DNA of 64,000 nucleotides from Microbacterium halophytorum. Lineage in GTDB: Bacteria; Actinomycetota; Actinomycetes; Actinomycetales; Microbacteriaceae. The position numbers and the translations under genes were made by a program. Every line of letters starts with the position of its first letter. The stretch's first letter is position 1. The stretch spans positions 124,001 to 188,000 of the forward strand of contig NZ_KZ672983.1 in NCBI RefSeq assembly GCF_002970975.1, written 5' to 3'. This document shows, piece by piece, positions 8,856 through 17,185 of the stretch. Under the pieces are notes generated by a model that was given only the letters and a program-made list of their open reading frames with translations, was not told the origin of the DNA and did not search any database.

Positions 8856-9356
8856 TCACGCTTTCCTGTAATCGACGACGCGGGTCGGCTCGATGTCGAT
8901 GGCGTGTCCGCTACCGCTTTCGATAACGACGCCGAGCTCAGGCCGGGTGTCGAGGTAATAGAACTCGATGGTGTCGGCTGTGCGACCTCCCATCACCTTT
9001 GGTGCGGCGAGATCAGCGACGAGGCCCGCGGCCGCATCAGCGTCGTGCTTCATGACCGCGATGTGCTGCACGCCCTCGCCGTGCTCGTCGAGGTACTCCT
9101 GATAGATCGACGCGCCTCCCGTGGGCTGGATCAGCTCGAATCCAAGGCCGCCGACCATCGTTTCGGCTGCGTTCATTGTGAAGTCTGCTTCCTCACCGCG
9201 AAGGTGAGTGTGGTGCAGGAACGGAGCCTTGTACTCGAAGACTTTCCAGGGGCCCCAGCCCAGGCGCTCGCTGTACTCCTTCATCGAGCGCTCGAGGTCT
9301 CGCACGACGATGCAGATCTGGCTGATGGTGTGCTTGTGTTCGGTGTTGTCGGTCAT
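8856..9356 (-). CDS. VOC-family (glyoxalase/epimerase-like) protein
   Basis: 166 residues, close to the methylmalonyl-CoA epimerase-like branch of the vicinal-oxygen-chelate superfamily. Two beta-alpha-beta-beta-beta halves are visible: ISQICIVVRDLERSMKEYSE and later GVQHIAVMKHDADAAAGLV. Metal ligand candidates are His in HHTHLRGEEADF, Glu in GLGFELIQP, His in VQHIAV and Glu in LGVVIESG. It sits between the ribose-type ATPase gene and the second binding protein. In a kinase/aldolase operon it could isomerise or cleave a diketo or hydroxyketo intermediate; this is inference. Confidence 0.82.
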   Translation of the reverse strand: MTDNTEHKHTISQICIVVRDLERSMKEYSERLGWGPWKVFEYKAPFLHHTHLRGEEADFTMNAAETMVGGLGFELIQPTGGASIYQEYLDEHGEGVQHIAVMKHDADAAAGLVADLAAPKVMGGRTADTIEFYYLDTRPELGVVIESGSGHAIDIEPTRVVDYRKA

Positions 9357-9400
9357 CTTGTCTCCTAGTCGCGTTGGACGGTTGAGTTGTGTGTCGGTGT

Positions 9401-10939
9401 TCAGACCATGAGCGCCACGACGGCCTCTTCACGGGCCGGTCGTTCTTTGGGCGAGGCGATCTCTCCTGTGACAGCGCCGTCGTGCATGAGCAGGATCCGG
9501 TCTGACAACCCGATCAGCTCGAGAAGGTCGTCACTGACGAGCAGCACGGCGGCGCCCTGCTCGGTGAGGTCCCGAAGAAGTTCGTAGATCTCTTCCTTTG
9601 CGCCGGCGTCGACACCACGGGTGGGGTTGTCAGCGAGGATCACCTCGGCGCCTTGGGACAACCACTTCGCAAAAACGACCTTCTGCTGGTTTCCCCCCGA
9701 CAAGGTGCGCACGGGCTGATCCACGGACCGCATGCGAACTCGGAGTCGGTCGGTCCAGGTGCGCGCTTCCGCTGCTTCTCGTTGACGCCGTCGGATGTCG
9801 AGCCCGGCCCGACGGCCAAGGCTCACCTCGTTCACGTTGTCGGAGACGGATAAGCCCAGGCTGGCTCCCTCCGCGTGCCGGTGCAGAGGTATGTAGCCCA
9901 TACGTGCTTTCACACGCGAAGCAATGCGATGACGCATCTCGACGCCATCAACGATCACGGACCCCGTCGACGCGGCGGCGCCGAACAGCGCCGCCGCCAA
10001 TTGGTTCTTCCCCGAGCCGAGCAGCCCTCCGACTCCGACGATCTCGCCGGCGTGCACGCGGAGGTCCGTCGGCTGCAGCCCGGTGGATGCGATCTCCGAA
10101 GCGTCCAATCGCACGGTCTCAGACGGACCCGTTTGGCGTGATTTCTGGTACACATCGTCTGCCCGCTCGCGACCGACCATGAGTAGATGCAGTTCAGCCT
10201 CCGTCGTGCTGGGCGTGACCTCGTCGACCAACGCCCCGTCCTTGAGCACGTACAACCGGTCGGAGTACTGCAGCAGTTCGGGAAGCCGGTGCGACACGAA
10301 CACGAACCCTGTTCCTGCTGCGCGGAGACGCTCGAGCAGCGCGAAGAAGATCTCGAGCTCGGTGCCAGACAGCGCCGCCGTCGGCTCGTCCATGAGGATC
10401 ACCGGATGCGAGGTCTGGAAGATGCGCGAGAGCGAGATTGCGCGAGCGATCTCGAGGAGTTGCCGTTCGCCGAACGAGTACTCACCCACCGGGCGATCGA
10501 CGTCATAATCAAGACCGAGCTCGGTCAGCAATGAGCGAGCATGCTGCCTCGCTCGCGACGCCCTGAACACGCCTCCGGTGCTGAACCTCGCCTCGGCACC
10601 AAGGCACAGATTCACGGCGACGGAGAGGCGCGCAACGAGGCTCTGCTCCTGAAACACTCGGAAGATGCCTCGCGCCGCGCCGTCGATCAGCGTATCGAGC
10701 GCCGTTTCCTCACCGTCGACGAGGATGGCGCCGTCCGTTGGCTCGAGCACGCCGCACATGATGTCCATAAGCGTCGATTTGCCAGCGCCGTTCTCACCGA
10801 TGAGCCCGACGATCTCGCCCGCCGAAATCTCGATCGAGACGTCGTCGAGCACACGAGTCGTGTCGAACACCTTCCCGACGCCACGCGCCGCCAGTCGCGG
10901 CACCGGTTCTGTGCGCGAGGGCGTCGTCAGCTGAGTCAC
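9401..10939 (-). CDS. Ribose/AI-2-type ABC ATPase with two nucleotide-binding domains
   Basis: 512 residues, the RbsA/LsrA/MglA length. The first domain has Walker A GENGAGKST (48-56), signature-like YSFGERQ and Walker B VILMDEP. The second has GLLGSGKNQ, a canonical LSGGNQQK signature and ILADNPTRGVD near 436, where the usual catalytic Glu is Asn. Such proteins energise a membrane homodimer or heterodimer of RbsC-type permeases. GTG 10939 is preceded by AGGAG. It follows the binding protein gene by eight bases and serves the permease at 12296-13303. Confidence 0.92.
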   Translation of the reverse strand: MTQLTTPSRTEPVPRLAARGVGKVFDTTRVLDDVSIEISAGEIVGLIGENGAGKSTLMDIMCGVLEPTDGAILVDGEETALDTLIDGAARGIFRVFQEQSLVARLSVAVNLCLGAEARFSTGGVFRASRARQHARSLLTELGLDYDVDRPVGEYSFGERQLLEIARAISLSRIFQTSHPVILMDEPTAALSGTELEIFFALLERLRAAGTGFVFVSHRLPELLQYSDRLYVLKDGALVDEVTPSTTEAELHLLMVGRERADDVYQKSRQTGPSETVRLDASEIASTGLQPTDLRVHAGEIVGVGGLLGSGKNQLAAALFGAAASTGSVIVDGVEMRHRIASRVKARMGYIPLHRHAEGASLGLSVSDNVNEVSLGRRAGLDIRRRQREAAEARTWTDRLRVRMRSVDQPVRTLSGGNQQKVVFAKWLSQGAEVILADNPTRGVDAGAKEEIYELLRDLTEQGAAVLLVSDDLLELIGLSDRILLMHDGAVTGEIASPKERPAREEAVVALMV

Positions 10940-10947
10940 GATGACTC

Positions 10948-12234
10948 CTACTTCTGCCCGAGGGACGATTCGCCCGCCCGCGTCAGCGCAATGACGCTGC
11001 CGAGCGGATTCGACGCGGCGTGTTCGAGATAAGTCGCACCGGTCGACTCGACGGACCCGTCAGCGAGTTCCGTGGCGAGGTCATCGGGGAGCGCGTAGCC
11101 GCTCGGCGCTGGCTGATCAATGCGACCCCAGTAGTCTTCGGGCTCGATCGGCAGAAGCGGGACCTGCGTATCCCAGTCGTCGCCGGAGACGGCGCGCGAC
11201 ATCGCCGACCAGTCGAAGGGCAGCGGGTCTGCGTCATACACCACCGACTGGTACTCGCCAGCAGCGTCGCCGGTATCGATCGTGAGCGAGTCCTGGAACA
11301 TCATCGACTCGGACGCAGAGTACTTCTCCCCCTCGAACGCGTCGTAAAGTCGGACCACGTTGTAGCCGCCGAACCATGCCCCGTGGATCGCGACGGTCGC
11401 GGCCGCGTTGCCTCCCGCACTCATGTCATCGAGGAACTCTTCGATGGCGTCGATGCCACCAACTTTGACCTCGGACATGCCCCGCTCACGGAGTGCGTTG
11501 ATCACGGCGATCGCCGAGTCGTCGTTGTGGCAGATCACGGCCTTCACGTCTGGATGCGCGGTCAGGAGGTCTTCTATCACGGGCTGTGTATCGACCCGAC
11601 TTTCTCCGCCGCTTTCCCGACCGACGAGTTCCACTCCGGGGAACTCTTCGAGCGCACGGTCCACGCCTAGTTGGCGCTCATCGGAAGTCGTGTTCCCTGG
11701 CGTGCCCGTGATGTGCAGAACTTCACCTTCCCCGCCGATCTGGTCGAGCACGGATGTGGCCATGTTGTACGAGTCCTGCACGTTGTCCGGCAGAAAATAG
11801 CCGACGTAGTGATCGTCGTAATCCGCTTCACGCGGCGTGGACCACGGCTGGTTCGAGAACACGTTGGTGACGTAGATGCCCTGATCGGTCGCCGCTTGGA
11901 TCAGCGTGGGCGACGATGCCTGGTCCTGCGCGAAGACCATCGCCATATCGACGCCCTTAGAGCCTGCCTGCTGGATCTGGCTCAGCTGCGTGTCGATGGA
12001 TTGGCCATAGACCTGCACGTCGGAGTTGATTCCGAGCTCTTCTGCGGCCGCTTCTGCCCCTTTGATGACGTCGGCCCAGTACGAATTGTCCATGGTCGGC
12101 ACCTGGATCATGACGGTGGGTGCGTCGGGATCTGCCGGGGCATCGGAACCCTCGGGCGTGCAGCCGATGATTGAAACGGTCAGGGCGGCGGTTGCCGCAA
12201 GTGCAGCCGTTGTACGGCGGATTGAGTTGTTCAT
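10948..12234 (-). CDS. Ribose-type (Peripla_BP_4) binding lipoprotein
   Basis: 428 residues; signal peptide with lipobox SIIGC at about 22-26. The mature part is a type I periplasmic binding fold: VMIQVPTMDNSYWADVIKGA, DTQLSQIQQAGSKGVDMAMVF, HPDVKAVICHNDDSAIAVINAL and VKVGGIDAIEEFLDDM. The C-terminal 100 residues (DYWGRIDQPAPSGYALP and following) are longer than in RbsB and LsrB. It does not carry the recognisable LsrB start (PKLVGVGFFTSGGNG), so the ligand is probably not AI-2 in the LsrB manner. It feeds the RbsC-type permease upstream and the twin-domain ATPase downstream. Confidence 0.88.
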   Translation of the reverse strand: MNNSIRRTTAALAATAALTVSIIGCTPEGSDAPADPDAPTVMIQVPTMDNSYWADVIKGAEAAAEELGINSDVQVYGQSIDTQLSQIQQAGSKGVDMAMVFAQDQASSPTLIQAATDQGIYVTNVFSNQPWSTPREADYDDHYVGYFLPDNVQDSYNMATSVLDQIGGEGEVLHITGTPGNTTSDERQLGVDRALEEFPGVELVGRESGGESRVDTQPVIEDLLTAHPDVKAVICHNDDSAIAVINALRERGMSEVKVGGIDAIEEFLDDMSAGGNAAATVAIHGAWFGGYNVVRLYDAFEGEKYSASESMMFQDSLTIDTGDAAGEYQSVVYDADPLPFDWSAMSRAVSGDDWDTQVPLLPIEPEDYWGRIDQPAPSGYALPDDLATELADGSVESTGATYLEHAASNPLGSVIALTRAGESSLGQK

Positions 12235-12295
12235 GTGACACTTCCTTGTGTGCGTGAATTGAACGACGGCGGCGGCCTCGCGCCGATGCGACCGA

Positions 12296-13303
12296 CTACT
12301 TGACGCTCGAGAGTTCGCGTCGGTTGAGGGTGACGGCGACGGCCGCGATGAGAACGACGCCCTTGATGGTCTGCTGCTGGAACGGATCGACGCTGGCGAG
12401 GTTCATCCCGTTGCTGAGCACAGAGATGACGAGCACGCCGAGCACGGTGCGCGACGGACCGCCGACTCCCCCCATGAGCGATGTCCCGCCGAGCAGGATG
12501 GCGGCGAGAGCTTCCATCAGGAAGGGGTCGCCCATGCTGCCCGATGCGGAATTCGTACGGACCATGAGCAGCAGCCCGGCGAACGAGGCGAACACACCGG
12601 AGAGCACGAACGCTGTGAGCTTCACGCGGCGCACATCGATACCCGACAGCTTCGCGACCGTCTCATTGTCGCCGACGGCACGCGCCCGGTACCCGAACAC
12701 GAGCAGCCTTTCGATGACAACGGCGACGACGAGTGCCAAGAGCGCCCAGAGCGCGATCGTCGGAACGACGCCGAAGAGCGTGCCACCGAACAGGGCGCTC
12801 AGTTCGGGCGAGCGCAGTGCCTGGGGTCGTCCGCCGGTCACGATAAGGGCGATACCGGCGAACACGAACATCGTCCCCAGGGTGACGATGAAGCTCGGCA
12901 CTTTCACGTAGACGTGCACGATTCCGTTGATGAGCCCGCAGAGCAGCCCGACGACGAATCCGAGCGCGGCACCCCACGGCCCCAGCGCGGTCGTCAGCAT
13001 CGCGGCGCTCACGCCGGTGAGCGTCACGATCGAACCGATCGACAGATCGATGCTGCCGATGAGCACGACGTACGTTGCGCCGAGCGCGACGACCAGGAGC
13101 ACGGCCATCTGACGGACGAGGTTCTGGAAGTTCGCCGCCGTCAAGAATGTCGGTGTGGCGATCGCGAAGAACACGATGAGAACGAGCAACGCGACGATCG
13201 GGGCGAGGAACACCAACTGCGAGCGCAGTCTCGCCCCCTTGTCGGCTCGCCCCCGCTGCACGGCGACGCTCGCAGTCAGCGTTGTGCTCGTGGCCCCGTT
13301 CAT
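12296..13303 (-). CDS. Ribose-type ABC permease (RbsC/LsrC family)
   Basis: 335 residues with about nine membrane segments. The family signature is clear: GATYVVLIGSIDLSIGSIVTL near residue 95 and GVFASFAGLLLMVRTNSASGSMG, with GGTSLMGGVGG near residue 275. Only one such gene is present, so it probably works as a homodimer, unlike LsrC/LsrD. It overlaps the cupin gene by four bases (ATGA) and lies 61 bases before the binding-protein gene. Confidence 0.92.
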   Translation of the reverse strand: MNGATSTTLTASVAVQRGRADKGARLRSQLVFLAPIVALLVLIVFFAIATPTFLTAANFQNLVRQMAVLLVVALGATYVVLIGSIDLSIGSIVTLTGVSAAMLTTALGPWGAALGFVVGLLCGLINGIVHVYVKVPSFIVTLGTMFVFAGIALIVTGGRPQALRSPELSALFGGTLFGVVPTIALWALLALVVAVVIERLLVFGYRARAVGDNETVAKLSGIDVRRVKLTAFVLSGVFASFAGLLLMVRTNSASGSMGDPFLMEALAAILLGGTSLMGGVGGPSRTVLGVLVISVLSNGMNLASVDPFQQQTIKGVVLIAAVAVTLNRRELSSVK

Positions 13304-13668
13304 CGGTCGCTCTTCGGCTGCCAGGGACGTTCGACCTTGTCGCCGTCGACCCAGGGAGTCTTCACGAACACTGCCCGGAAGACGCTCCCGGCGACGTTCC
13401 TCAGGAAGTGCTCCTCCCCGGGATTGGCGTGCAGAATCTCACCTGCGCGCAGCGTTGTGCAGCGGGTTCGATCGATCCATACCTCGGCCTCGCCTTCGAG
13501 TGCAACGAAGGATTCCGTGTGATGTTCGTGCAGGTGATTGCCGAATTCGTCACCCGGCCGCAGCACGACGGTGCCGAAAGCGGCATCTTCGGTCTTCGAC
13601 AGGTAGGCCGGCCCCCAGTCGCCGAAGCGCAACTCGGCGTCGGCCGGGCGCAGGACGTCGGCGCTCAC
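13300..13668 (-). CDS. Cupin-domain protein
   Basis: 122 residues, a single cupin barrel. Motif 1 is [18 protein letters not shown] (metal ligands His, His, Glu) and motif 2 is [12 protein letters not shown] near residue 85. Small cupins of this kind act as isomerases or oxygenases on sugar or diketo compounds. It overlaps the LsrF-type gene on one side and the permease on the other. LsrG, the isomerase that normally acts between LsrK and LsrF, is absent here, so this cupin is a candidate for that step; that is inference from position. Confidence 0.82.
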   Translation of the reverse strand: MSADVLRPADAELRFGDWGPAYLSKTEDAAFGTVVLRPGDEFGNHLHEHHTESFVALEGEAEVWIDRTRCTTLRAGEILHANPGEEHFLRNVAGSVFRAVFVKTPWVDGDKVERPWQPKSDR

Positions 13669-14549
13669 GAGGATGCTCCGGCCGCCGCGCGGAAGAGCTC
13701 GTACGCCTCTTCCGGTTCGACGTTGCTGTGTACGACCGCGCGCACTGCATTCAGCATCGCCGCGGGGTTGTTGCTCTGGAAGATGTTCCTTCCCATGTCG
13801 ACGCCCGCGGCGCCCGCACGGACGGCGCGGCTCGCCATCGTCAGCGCCTCCAGCTCGGGGAGCTTCTTGCCGCCAGCCATGATGACGGGAACCGGGCAGC
13901 CGGCGACCACGTCTTCGAAACCTTCGTCGCAGTAGTAGGTCTTCACGATCTGCGCACCGAGCTCAGCGATGATGCGCGTCGCCAGGCCGAGGTATCGAGC
14001 GTCGCGCGTGAGTTCCTTGCCCACCGCCGTCACGCCGAGCACGGGAATACCTACGTCGTACCCCGCGTCCACGAGCGAAGTGAGATTCCGCACACTGCGT
14101 GATTCGTGCTGTCCACCGACGAACACTTGTACGGCCACGGCGTCGGCTCCGATGCGAACGGCATCATTCATTGACATGGCCGTGTGCTCGTCCGACAGCT
14201 CCTTCAGGATCGATGGGCCTCCAGACGCACGCAGCACCAGCCCGGCCCGGGTAGCGGGCGGAATCGATGTGCGCAGGGCACCCCGCGTACACATCAGTGC
14301 GTCGGCCTGCGACTCGAGAGGCGCGATTCCGAGGTCGATGCGCTCGAGACCGCGTGTGGGCCCTTGGAAGTAGCCGTGATCGAACGCCAGCATCACGGTG
14401 CGCCCGGTGTCTGGGTTCAGAATTCGTGAGAGCCGGTGTTGCATCCCCCAGTCGAGATTCGACGCGCCGCGCACCGCATGCGAGAACGTTGCGAGCGGTG
14501 TCTGCGGCGCAAACGTCTTAGCTTCGCGATTTCCCTCGAGATCAGCCAT
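13665..14549 (-). CDS. lsrF: LsrF-type thiolase/aldolase (DeoC/LacD family)
   Basis: 294 residues, matching LsrF length. Stretches shared with the enterobacterial enzyme include [66 protein letters not shown] and [11 protein letters not shown]; the Lys in AQIVKTYY is the expected Schiff-base residue. LsrF transfers the acetyl group of 3-hydroxy-5-phosphonooxypentane-2,4-dione to CoA, giving DHAP and acetyl-CoA. It follows the kinase gene by 24 bases. The family call is strong; the exact substrate in this organism is not proven because LsrB and LsrG are missing. Confidence 0.9.
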   Translation of the reverse strand: MADLEGNREAKTFAPQTPLATFSHAVRGASNLDWGMQHRLSRILNPDTGRTVMLAFDHGYFQGPTRGLERIDLGIAPLESQADALMCTRGALRTSIPPATRAGLVLRASGGPSILKELSDEHTAMSMNDAVRIGADAVAVQVFVGGQHESRSVRNLTSLVDAGYDVGIPVLGVTAVGKELTRDARYLGLATRIIAELGAQIVKTYYCDEGFEDVVAGCPVPVIMAGGKKLPELEALTMASRAVRAGAAGVDMGRNIFQSNNPAAMLNAVRAVVHSNVEPEEAYELFRAAAGASS

Positions 14550-14571
14550 GAGTCGGGTTTCCTTCCGTGGC

Positions 14572-14592
14572 GGTCAGCGCGAAGCGCTGACC
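14572..14592 (-). other. Perfect 9-bp hairpin at the kinase stop codon
   Basis: GGTCAGCGC-gaa-GCGCTGACC, a 9-bp stem with a 3-base loop that includes the LsrK-type stop codon. There is no T-run on either strand, so it is more likely an mRNA stability or processing element between the kinase and thiolase genes than a terminator. Confidence 0.4.
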
Positions 14593-16169
14593 GTGGGTGT
14601 TGTGAAATGTGTGGTGCCACGACGCGCGGCGCCAGGCGGCACGAACAGTGGGTTGATTCCGGCCGCAGGGAGCCCTCGGGACCCCTCGTACGCCCGGCGC
14701 CATCTCGCGGATGCCCGCTTGTACTGAGCGATGTCGTACTCGCTCGCCGCGATCGTCCGCTCAGTCGAGGACATCGGCGCAAGCTCAGCGCCGACGCCCT
14801 TCGCCGCAAGGCGTGCAGCCCCATAAGAGGTTGCCTCCGGCGCAGGGGTCACTCGAACCTGAAGTCCCGTCGCTCCGGCGATGACCTCGGGCCACAGCTT
14901 CCCGGAGCTCGACCCGCCAGTGAACGTGACCTCTCCGGTGGCGGTTGCTGCGCCGGAGGTGATTTCGGCAAGGATCCGGATGTGGTCTCGAGCGACGTAC
15001 GCCGCGGCTTCCTCGATCGATCGAATGAACGCACCTCTGCCCGTCGCGCCTTGATCGGTGATGTCGAACCCCGTGAACGTCGGCGCGGTGTGGTGCCAAG
15101 CGTCGGCCTGCATCGTGTCGGAGAGCAGGGCGAGCACCCCGTTCGCCCCGGGCGGGACCTGGGCGGCCCACTCCTCCATGACAGCGAACGCCGACGCGTC
15201 GGTGGCTCGCGCCGAGGCCACGGCGTCAGGGCAGAACGCGTCGCGAAACCAGCGCATCGCCAATCCACTCAGGAACCCGATGCCCTCGATCATCCATGTC
15301 CCGGGTTCGACATGGCACAGCGTGCGCAAGCGGCGCTCCGGGTCGATGAGCGGCCTGTCACTGACGCTCGTCGTCTGCCAGAAAGTGCCGCCGACGATCG
15401 TGGGCCGGCCCTGTTGCGCCGAGATTCCGTGCAGCGCGAGCTGCGTATCTGCACCGCCCGCGATGACCGGCGTTCCTACGGGTAGCCCGGTTGACGCAGC
15501 GGCCACTGGCGTGACCGAACCGATGCGTTCCCCGCACTCGGCAACCGTGGGCAAAATGCCCGCGTCGATGCCGATGAGCTCGGCGAGCGTGCGCGACCAG
15601 TCGCGTTTCGAAAGATCGAACAATGCCGAACTCGATCCGCATGTCGGCTCCGTGCTGAACTCGCCGGTCAACCGCGTGACGACCCAATCACTGAGCATGC
15701 CGAGGTGCGCAGTCCGTGCCAACAACTCGGGCTCGTGCCGAGCGATCCACCGGATGCGAGCCGGCGCAGTGATCGAGACCCAATCGCCGGCGACGCGATA
15801 GATCTCATCTGCCGTCCCTTCGGCGAGCAACTCATCAGCTTCGCGACGCGCGCGCCCATCCGTGTTCGGGCAGGCCCAGAGCTCGGCGCCTGAGCTGTCA
15901 TAGAGCACGAGCCCTTCCCGCATGCTGGATGCCGCGACGCTGGCGACCGAGTAATCGCCGGCGATGGCGCGAGTGACATCACGGATGGCAGCGGAGACCG
16001 CGATCCATCCCTGCTCCGTATCGAATGCTGTGCCGCCGGGGTGACCGTCAACTGCCGCATGCGCCCATTCGTATTGGGATTGGGCGACGAGGCGGCCGTC
16101 TGCGTCGAATGCCAGTGCTCGGGCAGACCCGGTGCCGGCATCGATGGCCAGAAAGACGGGCTCAGTCAT
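14574..16169 (-). CDS. lsrK: LsrK-type (autoinducer-2) FGGY kinase
   Basis: 531 residues, almost the E. coli LsrK length. The FGGY fold begins AIDAGTGSARALAFDADG. LsrK-like blocks follow: SMREGLVLYDSSG, ELWACPNTDGRARRE, SDWVVTRLTGE, GGTFWQTTS, MRWFRDAFCPD, VPPGANGVLALLSD and FTGGSSSGKLWPEVI. LsrK phosphorylates DPD (AI-2) at C5 with ATP. The start is ATG 16169, overlapping the dehydrogenase stop (ATGA) and giving the family N-terminus. A perfect hairpin overlaps the stop codon. The true substrate may be another short-chain ketose. Confidence 0.88.
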   Translation of the reverse strand: MTEPVFLAIDAGTGSARALAFDADGRLVAQSQYEWAHAAVDGHPGGTAFDTEQGWIAVSAAIRDVTRAIAGDYSVASVAASSMREGLVLYDSSGAELWACPNTDGRARREADELLAEGTADEIYRVAGDWVSITAPARIRWIARHEPELLARTAHLGMLSDWVVTRLTGEFSTEPTCGSSSALFDLSKRDWSRTLAELIGIDAGILPTVAECGERIGSVTPVAAASTGLPVGTPVIAGGADTQLALHGISAQQGRPTIVGGTFWQTTSVSDRPLIDPERRLRTLCHVEPGTWMIEGIGFLSGLAMRWFRDAFCPDAVASARATDASAFAVMEEWAAQVPPGANGVLALLSDTMQADAWHHTAPTFTGFDITDQGATGRGAFIRSIEEAAAYVARDHIRILAEITSGAATATGEVTFTGGSSSGKLWPEVIAGATGLQVRVTPAPEATSYGAARLAAKGVGAELAPMSSTERTIAASEYDIAQYKRASARWRRAYEGSRGLPAAGINPLFVPPGAARRGTTHFTTPTVSASR

Positions 16170-17185
16170 CTTTCCCACCTGAGTGCGTCGCCGGCCAGGA
16201 AAGCTTCGACTTCCGACGCGAGCATTTCGGCGCCTCGTCGGAGCGTTTCGTGAGTCGCCCCCGCGAGGTGAGGCGTCAATACGAGGTTCGGCAGCGCAAC
16301 GAGTTCGCGCCACGGACCGTCTGGCTCATTCACGTCAAGAGCCGCGCCGCCGAGTTGCCCGGAAGTGAGCGCCGCCAAGAGATCGTGTTCGTCGACCAGG
16401 GACTCACGCGCAGTGTTGATGAACAAGCTGCCGCGTGGCATCGCCCGGAACTGCTCGGCCGCGACCATGCCGCGGTTGTCGGCGGTTGCGCGTGCGTGCA
16501 CGCTGACCACGTCGGACTTAGCGAAGAGTTCGTTCAAATCGCCGAGGATCTCCGCATCGGCGATCGTCGATGCATCGACGAACGGGTCGTAAGCGATCAC
16601 CCTTGTGCCGAGAGCGCGTGCCCGCGCGGCGACGAGGCGCGCCACGTTGCCGTACCCCACAAGCCCGAGCGTGGTCGTGCTCAGCTCGCGACCGAACCAA
16701 CGGGCGCCCTCGAAGGTCGATTCGGCGAGCGGCCGTCCAGCACGAATCCGATCATCGACATCGCGAAGCGAAGCGGGAACATTTCGCAGTAATGAGATGA
16801 GGAACCCGATCGTGAGGTCTGCCACGGCATCGGCGTTCTTGCCGGGCGTCGTCGTAACGCTGACGCCCCGGCTCTTCGCTGCGCTGATGTCGATGTTCAC
16901 GGGGCCGCCCCGCGCACAGCCCACGAGGCGCAGTTCCGGGGCGGCGTCGAGAACCGCAGCAGTCACCGGCGCTGCATGCAGTACGACGACTTCGTACCCC
17001 GACACGAGACGCGCCACCTGCGCTGGGTCGCCTTCGAACTCGCGGATCGTCGAGGTGTCGATGGTCGGCGATGCCGGAACCACGGTCTCGACATCTGCAT
17101 CGAGCCCGCGAGCCCGGAATGCCGTGTGGAACGTGTCGGCGCTCATGTAACTGTCGCCGATGATGAGGATCCGTTTCTTTGTCAC
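16166..17185 (-). CDS. D-isomer-specific 2-hydroxyacid dehydrogenase
   Basis: 339 residues of the phosphoglycerate dehydrogenase-like family. The Rossmann motif GLVGYGNVARLVAARARALG with the acidic end of the next strand (AYDP) lies near residue 165. Catalytic residues are Arg in FINTARESLVDEHDL, Glu/Asp in ALDVNEPDGP and His in LTPHLAGATHE. NAD-dependent reduction of a 2-keto acid, or the reverse, is expected. It overlaps both neighbours by four bases (GntR gene and kinase), so it belongs to the same pathway. The presence of SERA-like GCARGGPVNID resembles dehydrogenases of sugar-acid operons. Confidence 0.88.
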   Translation of the reverse strand: MTKKRILIIGDSYMSADTFHTAFRARGLDADVETVVPASPTIDTSTIREFEGDPAQVARLVSGYEVVVLHAAPVTAAVLDAAPELRLVGCARGGPVNIDISAAKSRGVSVTTTPGKNADAVADLTIGFLISLLRNVPASLRDVDDRIRAGRPLAESTFEGARWFGRELSTTTLGLVGYGNVARLVAARARALGTRVIAYDPFVDASTIADAEILGDLNELFAKSDVVSVHARATADNRGMVAAEQFRAMPRGSLFINTARESLVDEHDLLAALTSGQLGGAALDVNEPDGPWRELVALPNLVLTPHLAGATHETLRRGAEMLASEVEAFLAGDALRWER

